Below are positions 8,461 to 17,308 of a stretch of 64,000 nt of DNA, piece after piece; position 1 is the first letter of the stretch; each line of letters starts with the position of its first letter. The stretch lies in assembly GCA_030747695.1 (NCBI GenBank), contig JASLKG010000005.1, forward strand, positions 212,599 to 276,598, read 5' to 3'. The stretch is from Candidatus Poseidoniaceae archaeon (lineage in GTDB: Archaea; Thermoplasmatota; Poseidoniia; Poseidoniales; Poseidoniaceae). The notes beneath the pieces were generated by a model. It saw nothing but the letters and a program-made list of their open reading frames with translations, had not been told where the DNA came from and did not search any database. The position numbers were made by a program, and so were the translations under genes.

Positions 8461-9183
8461 GTGAGAAACACCCCTATTATCGGTCGATTTGATGGTATAT
8501 ACCCGCTGCCGACAAATATGGCGGGAGTATGCGTTGCTTTAGTTAGCGGAGGCATAGATTCGCCAGTTGCTGTAGCAAGAATGCTTGCAGAGGGGTGGAA
8601 AATCTTCCCCTTGCATGCTTCTCAAGAACCAATAACAGGGCCTGAAGCCGAAGAAAAAACAGTAGAATCACTAAGGCACTTGATCAACATGGATGGTGAA
8701 TTAGGAGAATTAGCACGATCAAATTTATCAAAAAATCTCATAGTAGTTCCCGTGGCTGACACACTTGCATTATTTACAGAAAAATGGAATCATTCCGAGT
8801 ATTTTATCCACATGAAAAGGCTGTATAATGCAATTGCAACATTACATGCAAACGAAGTAGGCGCAACACATGTATTGACAGGAGAGAATCTTGGCCAAGT
8901 TTCTTCACAAACATTGGGTAATTTAGGCGGTGTTGAAATTGCAACATCGTTACAACCATTGAGGCCCTTATTGGCATTCGATAAAGTAACAATAATGTCA
9001 ATGGCAAGGAAATTAGGAACTTTAGAAATAAGCGAAGGACCAGAAGTCTGTGATGCACTTGGCCCAAATAAGCCTACAACAGTAGCAAATAAAGAATGGC
9101 TGGAGCGTTCTGAAGAAAGAGCAGGTGGCCTTCAGTCCCTCGCTTCTGGCTGTTTTTCAGGTTGTAGAATTGTGCCTCTATGA
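8461..9183 (+). CDS. ThiI-like PP-loop sulfurtransferase domain protein
   Basis: The 240-residue protein matches the adenylating domain of ThiI, which makes 4-thiouridine in tRNA. It has the PP-loop VALVSGGIDSPVA, the diagnostic ENLGQVSSQTLGNL, and the RPLLAFDKVTIMSMARKLGT segment, with a Cys in SEGPEVCDALG. The N-terminal ferredoxin-like and THUMP tRNA-binding domains of bacterial ThiI are missing, so tRNA recognition must come from another protein or a shortened N terminus. There is no rhodanese domain, but Cys residues near the C terminus (GCFSGC) are candidates for sulfur chemistry. GTG at 8461 is used; ATG at 8518, just before the PP-loop strand, is a shorter alternative. A strong hairpin follows at 9191. 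Confidence 0.8.
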   Translation: MRNTPIIGRFDGIYPLPTNMAGVCVALVSGGIDSPVAVARMLAEGWKIFPLHASQEPITGPEAEEKTVESLRHLINMDGELGELARSNLSKNLIVVPVADTLALFTEKWNHSEYFIHMKRLYNAIATLHANEVGATHVLTGENLGQVSSQTLGNLGGVEIATSLQPLRPLLAFDKVTIMSMARKLGTLEISEGPEVCDALGPNKPTTVANKEWLERSEERAGGLQSLASGCFSGCRIVPL

Positions 9184-9190
9184 ATCTATT

Positions 9191-9218
9191 CGGGTCCCCC
9201 CCTAAGGGGGGGTACCCG
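9191..9218. promoter_or_regulatory. Very GC-rich hairpin between ThiI-like gene and surface-protein gene
   Basis: CGGGTCCCCCCC and a nearly complementary GGGGGGGTACCCG arm flank a tiny loop. It stands out in this AT-rich sequence. It lies eight bases after the ThiI-like stop and about 65 bases before the ATG of the giant surface protein. A second stem (TCGGTC and GACCGA near 9237-9257) and a GGGT/ACCC stem over the Shine-Dalgarno-like GAGGGGTG follow, so the leader appears strongly structured. It could end the upstream transcript or control the downstream one. Confidence 0.55.
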
Positions 9219-9284
9219 CCTCAATCGTAACCCCGTCGGTCTTTTATGTCGGACCGATGTGGACGAAGAAGAGGGGTGCCACCC

Positions 9285-12200
9285 ATGATTAAGAATAAAA
9301 ATACAACAGCCGCCTTAGTTTTCACACTGCTAATGCTAATTTCACCTTTGGCAGGAGCCGTTAATGTGACCACATTCAGTGGAGGAGATAGTCAAGTTGA
9401 TGTTGAAGTTAGAGATGCCCCCGATTATACAAATATTGTTGATGGAACAATTACACTACCCTCAGGCGATACAGTAACAAGCGCTTCATTCGATGTTGGA
9501 ACCAGTTTTGCAACACATTCGACATCTAGTACGATTGATTCTAGTACACAGCAGTTTGTATGGGATCCAATGTATAATAATCAACAAACAGAGTATTCCG
9601 CACTTAGTGATTTCACCTATAATGATGATTTCGTTGGCTTAGTTAGCGGTGGTTTTTCAACAGATTTTGAAAACGATCGTGCTGGTTTTGAGGATAATTC
9701 CCAAATGGTGATTGATGGTTTTGGATGGGAACATACTACACTTTCTGAAGGAACAACTTTGAATGATAATTGTAATACTGGTAATGATTGCTGGGGTACA
9801 AATCCATTTGATTATGATAATGATTATACTAATGACAATGGAGGATCATCCTTTTCTTATCAGATGATTACTCCGGCTTTACAAGTTAACCAAGGATCAC
9901 ATATTGCTAAATTTTCAAGTTGGCATGGAATGCATTGGTCTCAAACTGGATCGGCAACTAATCCAACAAATACCTATTATGACTGCGGATATGTAATGGT
10001 TAGAAATTCCTCATCTCCTGATTTTGGCCCTCCTGAACTTGGTTGGTCATATTTGCCGTTTGATACATTGAACACCACAGGTGTCAATTATGCGAATGGC
10101 CTATATCCTGTAGGAGTCGGTAATGGCAAAATTCAGAGTTGTGATGGATTAGGAGGTAATGATTACGTATTGGGCGGTCAATCTACACATCCTACTCATA
10201 ATCCAAATGGATGGGGTACAGTCGCTCTTAACTTAGGAGGACACTTAGGTAAATATGTACAATTAAAATTTGTACTTACTCATAATTCTGGAACTGGAAG
10301 CCCAGAGAATAATACAATGCCAGGATGGTTCATCGACGATTTCCGTGTAGGAAATCCTCTACCTCAAAGTGGTTGGATGACTGTAAAAGGGTTCACTCCA
10401 AAACAAGCTCCAAGTCCAGGTTTCCCTGATGGCTATGGTATTTTGAATATCGAACAGGAATCCAGTCCAACAAATAGTCTCAAAGTTACATTATTACGTG
10501 GTTCAACTACAGAGATTGTGTTAGACCGCGATGGAAACCAAATGGCTAACTTAGAAGGCCCAATCATTGAATTGTGGGATATTGATGCATCCGAATACCC
10601 AGTAATAGATTTAAAATTTGTATTTGATACAGGTCAGTATAGATTGTCAACAGCAGTAATCCATGGCATTAGCATGGGTACAAGAGTCGGAGTCGGTATG
10701 AACAATACAGATGTTGTAAGTGATCCAATGATTGCTGATGGGGTATGGGAGTCACCAGGTATGGATTTGCCATTAATGTTTAACACAGTTATCAGCGATG
10801 ATTTGTTCAATTCTTCTTTCAAAAGATCAAGATTTAGCATGCCAATTATGTCAATAACTCCTGTTGTAGTAGATGATTGCGTAGAAAATCCAAACATAGA
10901 ATTGATACTATTGGATGGATCTATGGTCAATCTCACTGTTGATACGAAATGGACTCCTAGCGAGCCAATATTTGGATTCAACACACAGGTTTCCTATCCA
11001 AATCCTTGTGGGCTATCTGAATTGTGGTATGATTTAGAATTTGGACACAGCGCTAAAGGTGTAACAATAGATGTTGCAAATGATGGCGACATAGAGTGGG
11101 GAATGGATGAGCCTGCCTTCGGGTCTTTCGGTAGACAGAATTCGTTTTGGAGCGGATATGCAGAGGGTGTAAATCATGCATCAGATAGCTCAATGATTAC
11201 ATTGAATACTAACGGACAAGGAACAGGCGCTACTTTCATGTTACCAAAGGGATCAGATGTAACATTTGCAGACTTAGTCTTTTCAGGAAATACAGCTGAA
11301 GGGTTCGAATTAAAATTAACATCAAGCGGTCAAGAAGAAACCGTAGGCACAATGCCAAATGCGTCAATAATTTCAATCGAGTCATTGGACCCAACATTTA
11401 CTTCAACATTCGTCAATGCATTGAATAACCTCCTTTATAATCCATTATTACAAACCTCGTATATTGATAATTATGGCAATGAGTGGGCAACATTCCACTT
11501 GGATATTAATAATCCAAATGCACAGTCAGGTTCTTCGGTAAAAGTAAGTCATTTGGACATTCTATATGATTGGCAAATGACACTTGATGGCAATCATAAT
11601 CTTGACCGTGAACTTAACCAAGGAATTGCATTGGGCGCAGGTGCAGATGTTGACGTTCCAATTGCAATTTCCGCAGGAAGTGGAGGAGCAGTTTCACTGT
11701 CAAATTTGTTAGTCACAACATCGAATGGCTATGATTCTACACTTACTTTAACTGGAAATCCAATTGGATTATATCCAAATGGTGACATTATTGAAGCGGT
11801 TTCTACACACGAAGTATCATCATCAGGCGCTTCATTTGCTGAGGCAAGACTTCGAATGGAATCTTCAACAGGAGTAGTCGAACTATCTTATTCAGAATTG
11901 ATGGGCTTCTCTGAAGCATTGGATGAAAATAATCTGATTACTTTAGATTCATCGAATGTAAATAATGTGGGCTCTCAAATAATTGTAACATGGAGATTTA
12001 TGATTAATCCTGCATGGGAAGACACATCAGAACTGAGAATCTATGCAAGTCTAGTTGCGTCTGATGGAGTAAACGGGCTTCCTGGCGCAGTAGTTTTAGC
12101 TCCTGCAAATGGTAATGCAATTGAAAATGATGCTTACATCACTGCGTTTGAATTAAGAAATAACGCAGGAGTAATACAGAATTTAAGTTCTGCTAAATCA

Positions 12201-15068
12201 AATCAAAATATTCAGTTAATTGGTACAGTGAGACTTGAAAACCTTGACATTTCACCAGACCCATCTGCATACAACCTCACATTGCAGAGAATGGATTACA
12301 ATAATTCGAATGGAACTGTAACTCCATATTGGACAACAATCGATCAAATTCCAGGAGTAATTGGTGGGGATTTTGAGTGGGATGTTAATCTTGGATTAAC
12401 TGCAGCAGGACAAGCAGATTACCGTTTCATGATTGATAGTTATGCAGGCGGCGATACACTTTGCTCACCAAATGTAGTTACAGATGTTGATTGTTCAATA
12501 CCTTTTAATTTGACAATTGACACATATTCGCCAACATTAATCAATATTTCAGTTCTAAAGGCAGCAAACTATGATCCAACAATATGGTCCAATTGGAGAC
12601 AACTATTGGATGATACTTGGATATTGCCTACAACACAGCAAAAAGTTAGAGTTTTGGCACAGGACATTCCAACACCTCCATCAAGTTTAGACATGTATTA
12701 TTGGGTTGAATATGATCATGATTCCAATGGTGATGGGCAGGCAGATGAAGAGGAATATGCAATGATTACACTTTCGAGTGATGGTAGTGCACCTACAGCT
12801 AACTATACTGGTGATTATTCAGATGTAGCAAATCAAGGGCAAGACCCTGCAGGTAAAGTTAGCATATATGTTGCTGGAGCAGACCTAGGTGGAAATTTGA
12901 TTGAAGGTGGTTCCGCAGGCTTCGATAATGATTTGGTGACATATGTTTCAATGGATGCCAAATCGCCTAGTATTCGTAATTTCTTCATTGAAAATTCAAA
13001 CGGAGAACGCTTGCATAATCCTAGTGAGGGCGCACCTAGATATCAGGGGCCATGGAATATGACAATGTATGCTGGAAATGAATATCATCTAATTGTCGAG
13101 GCTGTTGATGAAAATGGATGGAGAGATATTTCTTACTTTGAAATAGATTTGGGGCCAGAAAATATGGTTGTTTACTATTCTCCACGTAATGAAACGGCTT
13201 GGTCAGATACAACAGATATTGAATTAATTCCAGCATCTGATGAAAGTAATGGCCCAGAAGTCCTTCGTATGGATGGAGGCAGATTAATCGATCCATTCGA
13301 AAGCGAATTCTATTTGGATCTTCCAATAAAAATGAATTGGGATATTGTTGGTATCGATTCAACTACTTATGTCCCTCAATTGAGAATAAAGGATTTAGAT
13401 AAACAGCCTTCATTGATGAGTGAATCTGGAGGGCGTCATAAACAAAGATGGGTTTACAGTGATGGAATAAAATTGGACTATAGGAATGGAATTACACCTT
13501 CGTTTAATGATCTTTCAACACCATATACTGCTGATGTAACTTCTAATTTCGTTTTCCCTGGAGATACAATTTCATTCCAAGGACAATACGCTTTCGTTGA
13601 AGGTATTAACAATGGCGTATACATTCTTCCTGAAGGTGAATTCACATTAGAGGTAACTAGATTGGAAGCTCAAATGGATGGTTCAAAGGGGTACTATCAG
13701 TGGCCTGGAGAAGTAACTACATACGCGATTAATGGAGGCGCGTTTAATGTAAATATTACAGCACCTCCAAACAATAATGAATATACTTATACATTCAAAT
13801 TGATAGATTTACCAGATGGAGCTGTAGATTCTACTGATGCACAATGTGAAGGTTCTAATTCATACGGATGTGGAAGATTTGTAATCAAGGTTGACGGACA
13901 ACAACCAGAAATTGCTAGTGACACTTGGACTGCCTCTTCGGGAATAAATGGAGAAGTATTTGGTGCAGCACTTCCGTCTTCAACTATGCATTGTGTAGAC
14001 GTGCAAGCAATCGTTGAGGAGAATGCAGCGTTATTGTCTGGAGAAGTTCAATTGAATTGGGGATTCTATTCAAATGCTGAAACCAATATGGTATGGGCAC
14101 CATATGGTCAGACATTTGGAATTGAACCAATGACGGCAAGTTTGACAGTTAAATTACAAGGTTCTGACTATTTGCTTGAAGCAGATTGTATTGATATTTG
14201 GCCAGACCAAGTCGAACCTTCTCAAACCCAAATAGAAGCTGGAGTTGAAATTGTGTTCTGGGTATCTGGAAGAGATTCAGCGGGTTGGTCGATTGATGGA
14301 GGAGGTCCCAATCAGGCAGGAGGAATAAGTGAAATTTGGTCAAGCGACCCTTCACACAATTCACTCTATGTTCTGATACATCAGCAGGCAGAATTTGAGA
14401 TTATGGATGTAAGAATGACTCCAAAGAATCCAAATGTAGGAGATACACCGGAGATTGAAATTTCAATTAAGAATGTTGGAACAATGGATGGCAACATCAC
14501 ATTGGAGATACAATCTGTAACTGATGGCGGTTTCCCTGTTACTGAAGCAACACTTACTACGGAAGTAATTGAACAAGATAAGATGCAAAATGTATTCGTA
14601 GAACTAGAACAGTTTGCAGCATCCACAACTGGAATGTATTTTGTCATAGTTGACTCTGATTCAAATATGCCACTTTGGAATGGGTCAAACTTTGGCAAAG
14701 CCTTCAATGTAGCAGAAGCAGAAGAAGAAGGAGGGATGCTTTCAGGTTCTGGATTACTGATAATTATTGGTCTTGCAGCATTAATAATCATACTTCTTGT
14801 AGTTGTATTGGTACTTGCTAGAAGAGGATCAGAAGATGAAAAATTCGAATATGTGTATGATGATGAAGATGAATTTGAAACATATTCAGATACTCCTGCA
14901 GTTACACGTGGACCTCCACCTTCAGCAGAACCAGCAGCGAGTTTAGATCCAAAAATGGCTGCTGCCTTAGCAGAATTCCCACAATGGGATCAAGCAACAA
15001 TCCAAGGATATTTCGACCAAGGTTGGGATATTGATAGCCTAAGAGATTGGGTAAATAGCAATCAGTGA
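9285..15068 (+). CDS. Giant secreted surface protein with C-terminal membrane anchor
   Basis: About 1,928 residues. The N terminus is a Sec signal peptide (MIKNKNTT, a hydrophobic ALVFTLLMLISPLA core, then cleavage near GAV). The exterior portion is beta-rich with many Asn-X-Ser/Thr sequons and Asp-rich turns, as in archaeal S-layer or surface glycoproteins. A CARDB-like Ig domain with VGDTPEIEISIKNVGT lies shortly before a transmembrane helix (LLIIIGLAALIIILLVVVLV) near residue 1835, followed by an acidic cytoplasmic tail and a small helical end with FPQWDQATIQGYFDQGWDI. The ATG at 9285 is preferred over 9246 because it begins the signal peptide and follows GAGGGGTG by six bases. The stop overlaps the GTG of the next gene. 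Possible S-layer, adhesin or substrate-capture protein. Confidence 0.85.
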   Translation: MIKNKNTTAALVFTLLMLISPLAGAVNVTTFSGGDSQVDVEVRDAPDYTNIVDGTITLPSGDTVTSASFDVGTSFATHSTSSTIDSSTQQFVWDPMYNNQQTEYSALSDFTYNDDFVGLVSGGFSTDFENDRAGFEDNSQMVIDGFGWEHTTLSEGTTLNDNCNTGNDCWGTNPFDYDNDYTNDNGGSSFSYQMITPALQVNQGSHIAKFSSWHGMHWSQTGSATNPTNTYYDCGYVMVRNSSSPDFGPPELGWSYLPFDTLNTTGVNYANGLYPVGVGNGKIQSCDGLGGNDYVLGGQSTHPTHNPNGWGTVALNLGGHLGKYVQLKFVLTHNSGTGSPENNTMPGWFIDDFRVGNPLPQSGWMTVKGFTPKQAPSPGFPDGYGILNIEQESSPTNSLKVTLLRGSTTEIVLDRDGNQMANLEGPIIELWDIDASEYPVIDLKFVFDTGQYRLSTAVIHGISMGTRVGVGMNNTDVVSDPMIADGVWESPGMDLPLMFNTVISDDLFNSSFKRSRFSMPIMSITPVVVDDCVENPNIELILLDGSMVNLTVDTKWTPSEPIFGFNTQVSYPNPCGLSELWYDLEFGHSAKGVTIDVANDGDIEWGMDEPAFGSFGRQNSFWSGYAEGVNHASDSSMITLNTNGQGTGATFMLPKGSDVTFADLVFSGNTAEGFELKLTSSGQEETVGTMPNASIISIESLDPTFTSTFVNALNNLLYNPLLQTSYIDNYGNEWATFHLDINNPNAQSGSSVKVSHLDILYDWQMTLDGNHNLDRELNQGIALGAGADVDVPIAISAGSGGAVSLSNLLVTTSNGYDSTLTLTGNPIGLYPNGDIIEAVSTHEVSSSGASFAEARLRMESSTGVVELSYSELMGFSEALDENNLITLDSSNVNNVGSQIIVTWRFMINPAWEDTSELRIYASLVASDGVNGLPGAVVLAPANGNAIENDAYITAFELRNNAGVIQNLSSAKSNQNIQLIGTVRLENLDISPDPSAYNLTLQRMDYNNSNGTVTPYWTTIDQIPGVIGGDFEWDVNLGLTAAGQADYRFMIDSYAGGDTLCSPNVVTDVDCSIPFNLTIDTYSPTLINISVLKAANYDPTIWSNWRQLLDDTWILPTTQQKVRVLAQDIPTPPSSLDMYYWVEYDHDSNGDGQADEEEYAMITLSSDGSAPTANYTGDYSDVANQGQDPAGKVSIYVAGADLGGNLIEGGSAGFDNDLVTYVSMDAKSPSIRNFFIENSNGERLHNPSEGAPRYQGPWNMTMYAGNEYHLIVEAVDENGWRDISYFEIDLGPENMVVYYSPRNETAWSDTTDIELIPASDESNGPEVLRMDGGRLIDPFESEFYLDLPIKMNWDIVGIDSTTYVPQLRIKDLDKQPSLMSESGGRHKQRWVYSDGIKLDYRNGITPSFNDLSTPYTADVTSNFVFPGDTISFQGQYAFVEGINNGVYILPEGEFTLEVTRLEAQMDGSKGYYQWPGEVTTYAINGGAFNVNITAPPNNNEYTYTFKLIDLPDGAVDSTDAQCEGSNSYGCGRFVIKVDGQQPEIASDTWTASSGINGEVFGAALPSSTMHCVDVQAIVEENAALLSGEVQLNWGFYSNAETNMVWAPYGQTFGIEPMTASLTVKLQGSDYLLEADCIDIWPDQVEPSQTQIEAGVEIVFWVSGRDSAGWSIDGGGPNQAGGISEIWSSDPSHNSLYVLIHQQAEFEIMDVRMTPKNPNVGDTPEIEISIKNVGTMDGNITLEIQSVTDGGFPVTEATLTTEVIEQDKMQNVFVELEQFAASTTGMYFVIVDSDSNMPLWNGSNFGKAFNVAEAEEEGGMLSGSGLLIIIGLAALIIILLVVVLVLARRGSEDEKFEYVYDDEDEFETYSDTPAVTRGPPPSAEPAASLDPKMAAALAEFPQWDQATIQGYFDQGWDIDSLRDWVNSNQ

Positions 15069-15871
15069 TCGAGATGAATCTCGATTGGGATGATATCCAT
15101 TGGTCTGACCCTGAGGGGGGAACGATAGTTCTACATGGAGTTCTACCTACAGTCGTATTGCCTTTATCGATGCGTCCTCGAATAAAATGGCATGGTCTGT
15201 GTTTGATGGCAAATGCTGACGAGATTGAAATTTGGAAGCAAGAAGAAAAAGCCGAATCCCAAGATTCAGGAATAAATCTTGATAGTGCAATTCTAAATGG
15301 AGGATTGGATGGAATGTTTTTGGAAACAATAACTTATGTTGAAGATTTACAAGTAGGTCGGTTTCCAGATCCAGAACCACGTCGCCTTCATCGCAATGCA
15401 GAAACACATAATCGGCCAGTATATTTTGCTGAACCAGATTTAGACGATGAAAGTTGGATGGAACATCTCGAGGATGAGGCCAAAGCGATGACTAAACCAA
15501 GGAAATTATTGCAGATTGTATTTACTGGAAGAACATGGCGAAAAAGGATGAAACGTATGTCAAAATTAGTAGTACAACAGCCTATACGCGAGCCAGATGG
15601 TTTGCAAGCTGCAAGTGCATTATGTGCAGCATGGTGGGCTATGAATCAGGACCGTTCAAGTGTTAAACTGAATACAAGTCGAGATTTAAGATTTGCATCA
15701 AGATTAAGGGGTGCTTTAGCAGATTTAAGACGTGAAATTGGTAATGATGCAATATTGCTAGTGCCAATACAGCAAGCGTGGCGAGAGGACATGGTAAAAA
15801 TGCTAGAAACACATCCCGATATAGAGGAGGTTTCTTCCCTCAATGCGTCTTCGGGTAAAGAGGAGGAGTGA
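15065..15871 (+). CDS. Hypothetical protein coupled to surface-protein operon
   Basis: The family is not recognised. The 268-residue protein is soluble, acidic overall, with a beta-rich N terminus (GTIVLHGVLPTVVLP), an acidic middle, a basic patch (TGRTWRKRMKRMSK), and a helical C-terminal half. That half contains an Ala/Trp-rich segment, DGLQAASALCAAWWAMNQ, and ALADLRREIGNDAILLVPIQQAWREDM. The start GTG overlaps the previous stop as GTGA, and its own stop overlaps the next start in the same way, so translation is probably coupled through the run 9285-17261. ATG at 15074 is an alternative start. Confidence 0.75.
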   Translation: MIEMNLDWDDIHWSDPEGGTIVLHGVLPTVVLPLSMRPRIKWHGLCLMANADEIEIWKQEEKAESQDSGINLDSAILNGGLDGMFLETITYVEDLQVGRFPDPEPRRLHRNAETHNRPVYFAEPDLDDESWMEHLEDEAKAMTKPRKLLQIVFTGRTWRKRMKRMSKLVVQQPIREPDGLQAASALCAAWWAMNQDRSSVKLNTSRDLRFASRLRGALADLRREIGNDAILLVPIQQAWREDMVKMLETHPDIEEVSSLNASSGKEEE

Positions 15872-16413
15872 TTGTGAGCGGTTCAACAAAAGTTGATGTG
15901 AAGGTTGAAAATCTACTTGTTCGCTTTACTCCTACGCCTTCATTGGATCTTGAAGAGGCTATCGAAAGAGCAGGGGGCATTCAGAACGGCGATGTAATAA
16001 TCAAGATGCTCGAAAGTCCAAGGGCTACTATAATTATCGACAATGAAGGGCGGATGGTAGTACATGGTACACATCGTATTGAAGCGGCTAGAGCTGCTGC
16101 GAAGGAATTGTTACTAAGAATGGGCCGAGACGACACTGGTTTGGTTGCGGAACTCGGACCTATTGTGGCATCATTTGATTTTGAAGAAGAAATAGAAATA
16201 AATGCATATCGTAAGAATCTAGGTAGTGGAACTACAGAGGTAGATGAAAGGTTGGGATGTTTACGCATTGATGACACTCGTCACGATTTGGAATTATTAA
16301 TTTGGCCACATGGACGATGCGTAGCACTGAAAGCGCGCCATCCAAATATGGTTGCAATGGCAGCAGTTCATTGGAAAGCAAAACTTGCTGAAAAGAAATC
16401 GCGTAAGGCGTGA
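15868..16413 (+). CDS. TATA-binding-protein-like two-repeat protein
   Basis: At 181 residues this is the size of an archaeal TBP, and it appears to consist of two related halves. The first half shows the TBP pattern: VKVENLLVRFT, LDLEEAIERAGG, then SPRATIIIDNEGRMVVHGT followed by a helix RIEAARAAAKELLLRMG, matching the TBP order of ATLIF-SGKMV-TGAK plus helix. The second half has a looser version, LELLIWPHGRCVALKARHPNM plus helix. The FPGLVYR intercalating segment of true TBPs is absent, so it is unlikely to be the general factor and may be a specialised regulator or an unrelated member of the fold. GTG start overlaps the upstream stop; the stop overlaps the TatD-like start. Confidence 0.55.
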   Translation: MIVSGSTKVDVKVENLLVRFTPTPSLDLEEAIERAGGIQNGDVIIKMLESPRATIIIDNEGRMVVHGTHRIEAARAAAKELLLRMGRDDTGLVAELGPIVASFDFEEEIEINAYRKNLGSGTTEVDERLGCLRIDDTRHDLELLIWPHGRCVALKARHPNMVAMAAVHWKAKLAEKKSRKA

Positions 16414-17261
16414 GATTGATGGATTGGAATGGCCCAATACTCGATGACCATTTCCATCTAAATCGCAATGGACGATTTCTGGATGCTGCTTTGGATTTTC
16501 AAAAAGCAGGAGGCACAGATCTTGTTTTGGTACACTGTCCCAATTTTGCTTCACCACCTATAACTCGTAAAGGGCACTCTGAAGCGTATTCAAATACAAT
16601 TTCAATGGCTGAAGAGGTTAGGAAATTAGGATTAGGCGTCAGGGTAATTCTTGGACCACATCCTGCTGCTTTTGCACATCAGTTCGAAACACTTGGCGAT
16701 AGAGCAGAAGAAAATTATTGGGACAGTATAGAAACCGCACTTGAGTTCATCAAGGAAGGAAAAGCGCATGGTATTGGCGAAGTGGGGAGGCCTCATTGGA
16801 AAGTTGATGACGACATATGGAATCGTTCTAACCATTTATTGTTCGAAACAATGAAATTAGCAGCAAAGGAAGGAATACCACTGCAATTACACGTCGAAGG
16901 AGAGAGTGAAGAAACCTACCCTGAATTGGCCTCAATGGCCGATAAAGCAGGACTTGCTAGGGAGCGATTAGTAAGGCACTATGCTCCACCAGATGTCTCT
17001 GAAAAGAGCACATGCGGGCTTATTCCTAGTGTATTGGCAGGAAGCGGGTCAATCGAAACTATAATTGAAACATATTCAGATTCAAAACACGGATTCATGC
17101 TGGAAACAGATTATATGGATGACCTAAAGAGACCTGGTGCAGTTTTAGGACCAAAGACAGTACCAAAAAGAACACGCCAATTACTTGAAGCAGGTTTAGA
17201 TGAAGAAGCCTTGAGTATTTGCCATATTGATTTGCCTGAGAGAATTTATGGACCAATTTGA
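16410..17261 (+). CDS. TatD-related metal-dependent hydrolase
   Basis: This 283-residue TIM-barrel amidohydrolase shows the metal ligands in order: DDHFHL after the first strand (HxH), a Glu in GIGEVGRPHW, a His in LQLHVEG, a His in RHYAPP, and an Asp in LETDYMDD. This is the archaeal branch of TatD-like hydrolases; bacterial TatD proteins are 3'-5' DNases, but the substrate of this branch is not established. GTG at 16410 overlaps the previous stop, with ATG at 16419 as alternative. It is the last gene of the coupled run that starts with the giant surface protein, so a joint role is possible but not demonstrated. Confidence 0.8.
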   Translation: MRLMDWNGPILDDHFHLNRNGRFLDAALDFQKAGGTDLVLVHCPNFASPPITRKGHSEAYSNTISMAEEVRKLGLGVRVILGPHPAAFAHQFETLGDRAEENYWDSIETALEFIKEGKAHGIGEVGRPHWKVDDDIWNRSNHLLFETMKLAAKEGIPLQLHVEGESEETYPELASMADKAGLARERLVRHYAPPDVSEKSTCGLIPSVLAGSGSIETIIETYSDSKHGFMLETDYMDDLKRPGAVLGPKTVPKRTRQLLEAGLDEEALSICHIDLPERIYGPI

Positions 17262-17275
17262 CCAAGACTTCTTGA

Positions 17276-17300
17276 CCTCCCCTCCCTTCGGGAGGGGTGG
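17276..17300 (+). promoter_or_regulatory. Hairpin overlapping the ribosome-binding site of the next gene
   Basis: CCTCCCCTCC and GGAGGGGTGG form a ten-base stem with one mismatch around a CTTCG loop. The 3' arm is itself the best Shine-Dalgarno sequence for the next gene, whose CTG/TTG start lies at 17309 or 17324. Folding would hide the ribosome-binding site, so it may limit translation. It could also act as the end of the upstream operon. Confidence 0.5.
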
Positions 17301-17308
17301 TGGAATAG

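Noticed and set aside
8045-8464. Plus-strand 139-codon frame opposite the thioesterase
   Set aside because: It is fully covered by the hot-dog thioesterase on the other strand, which has strong family motifs.
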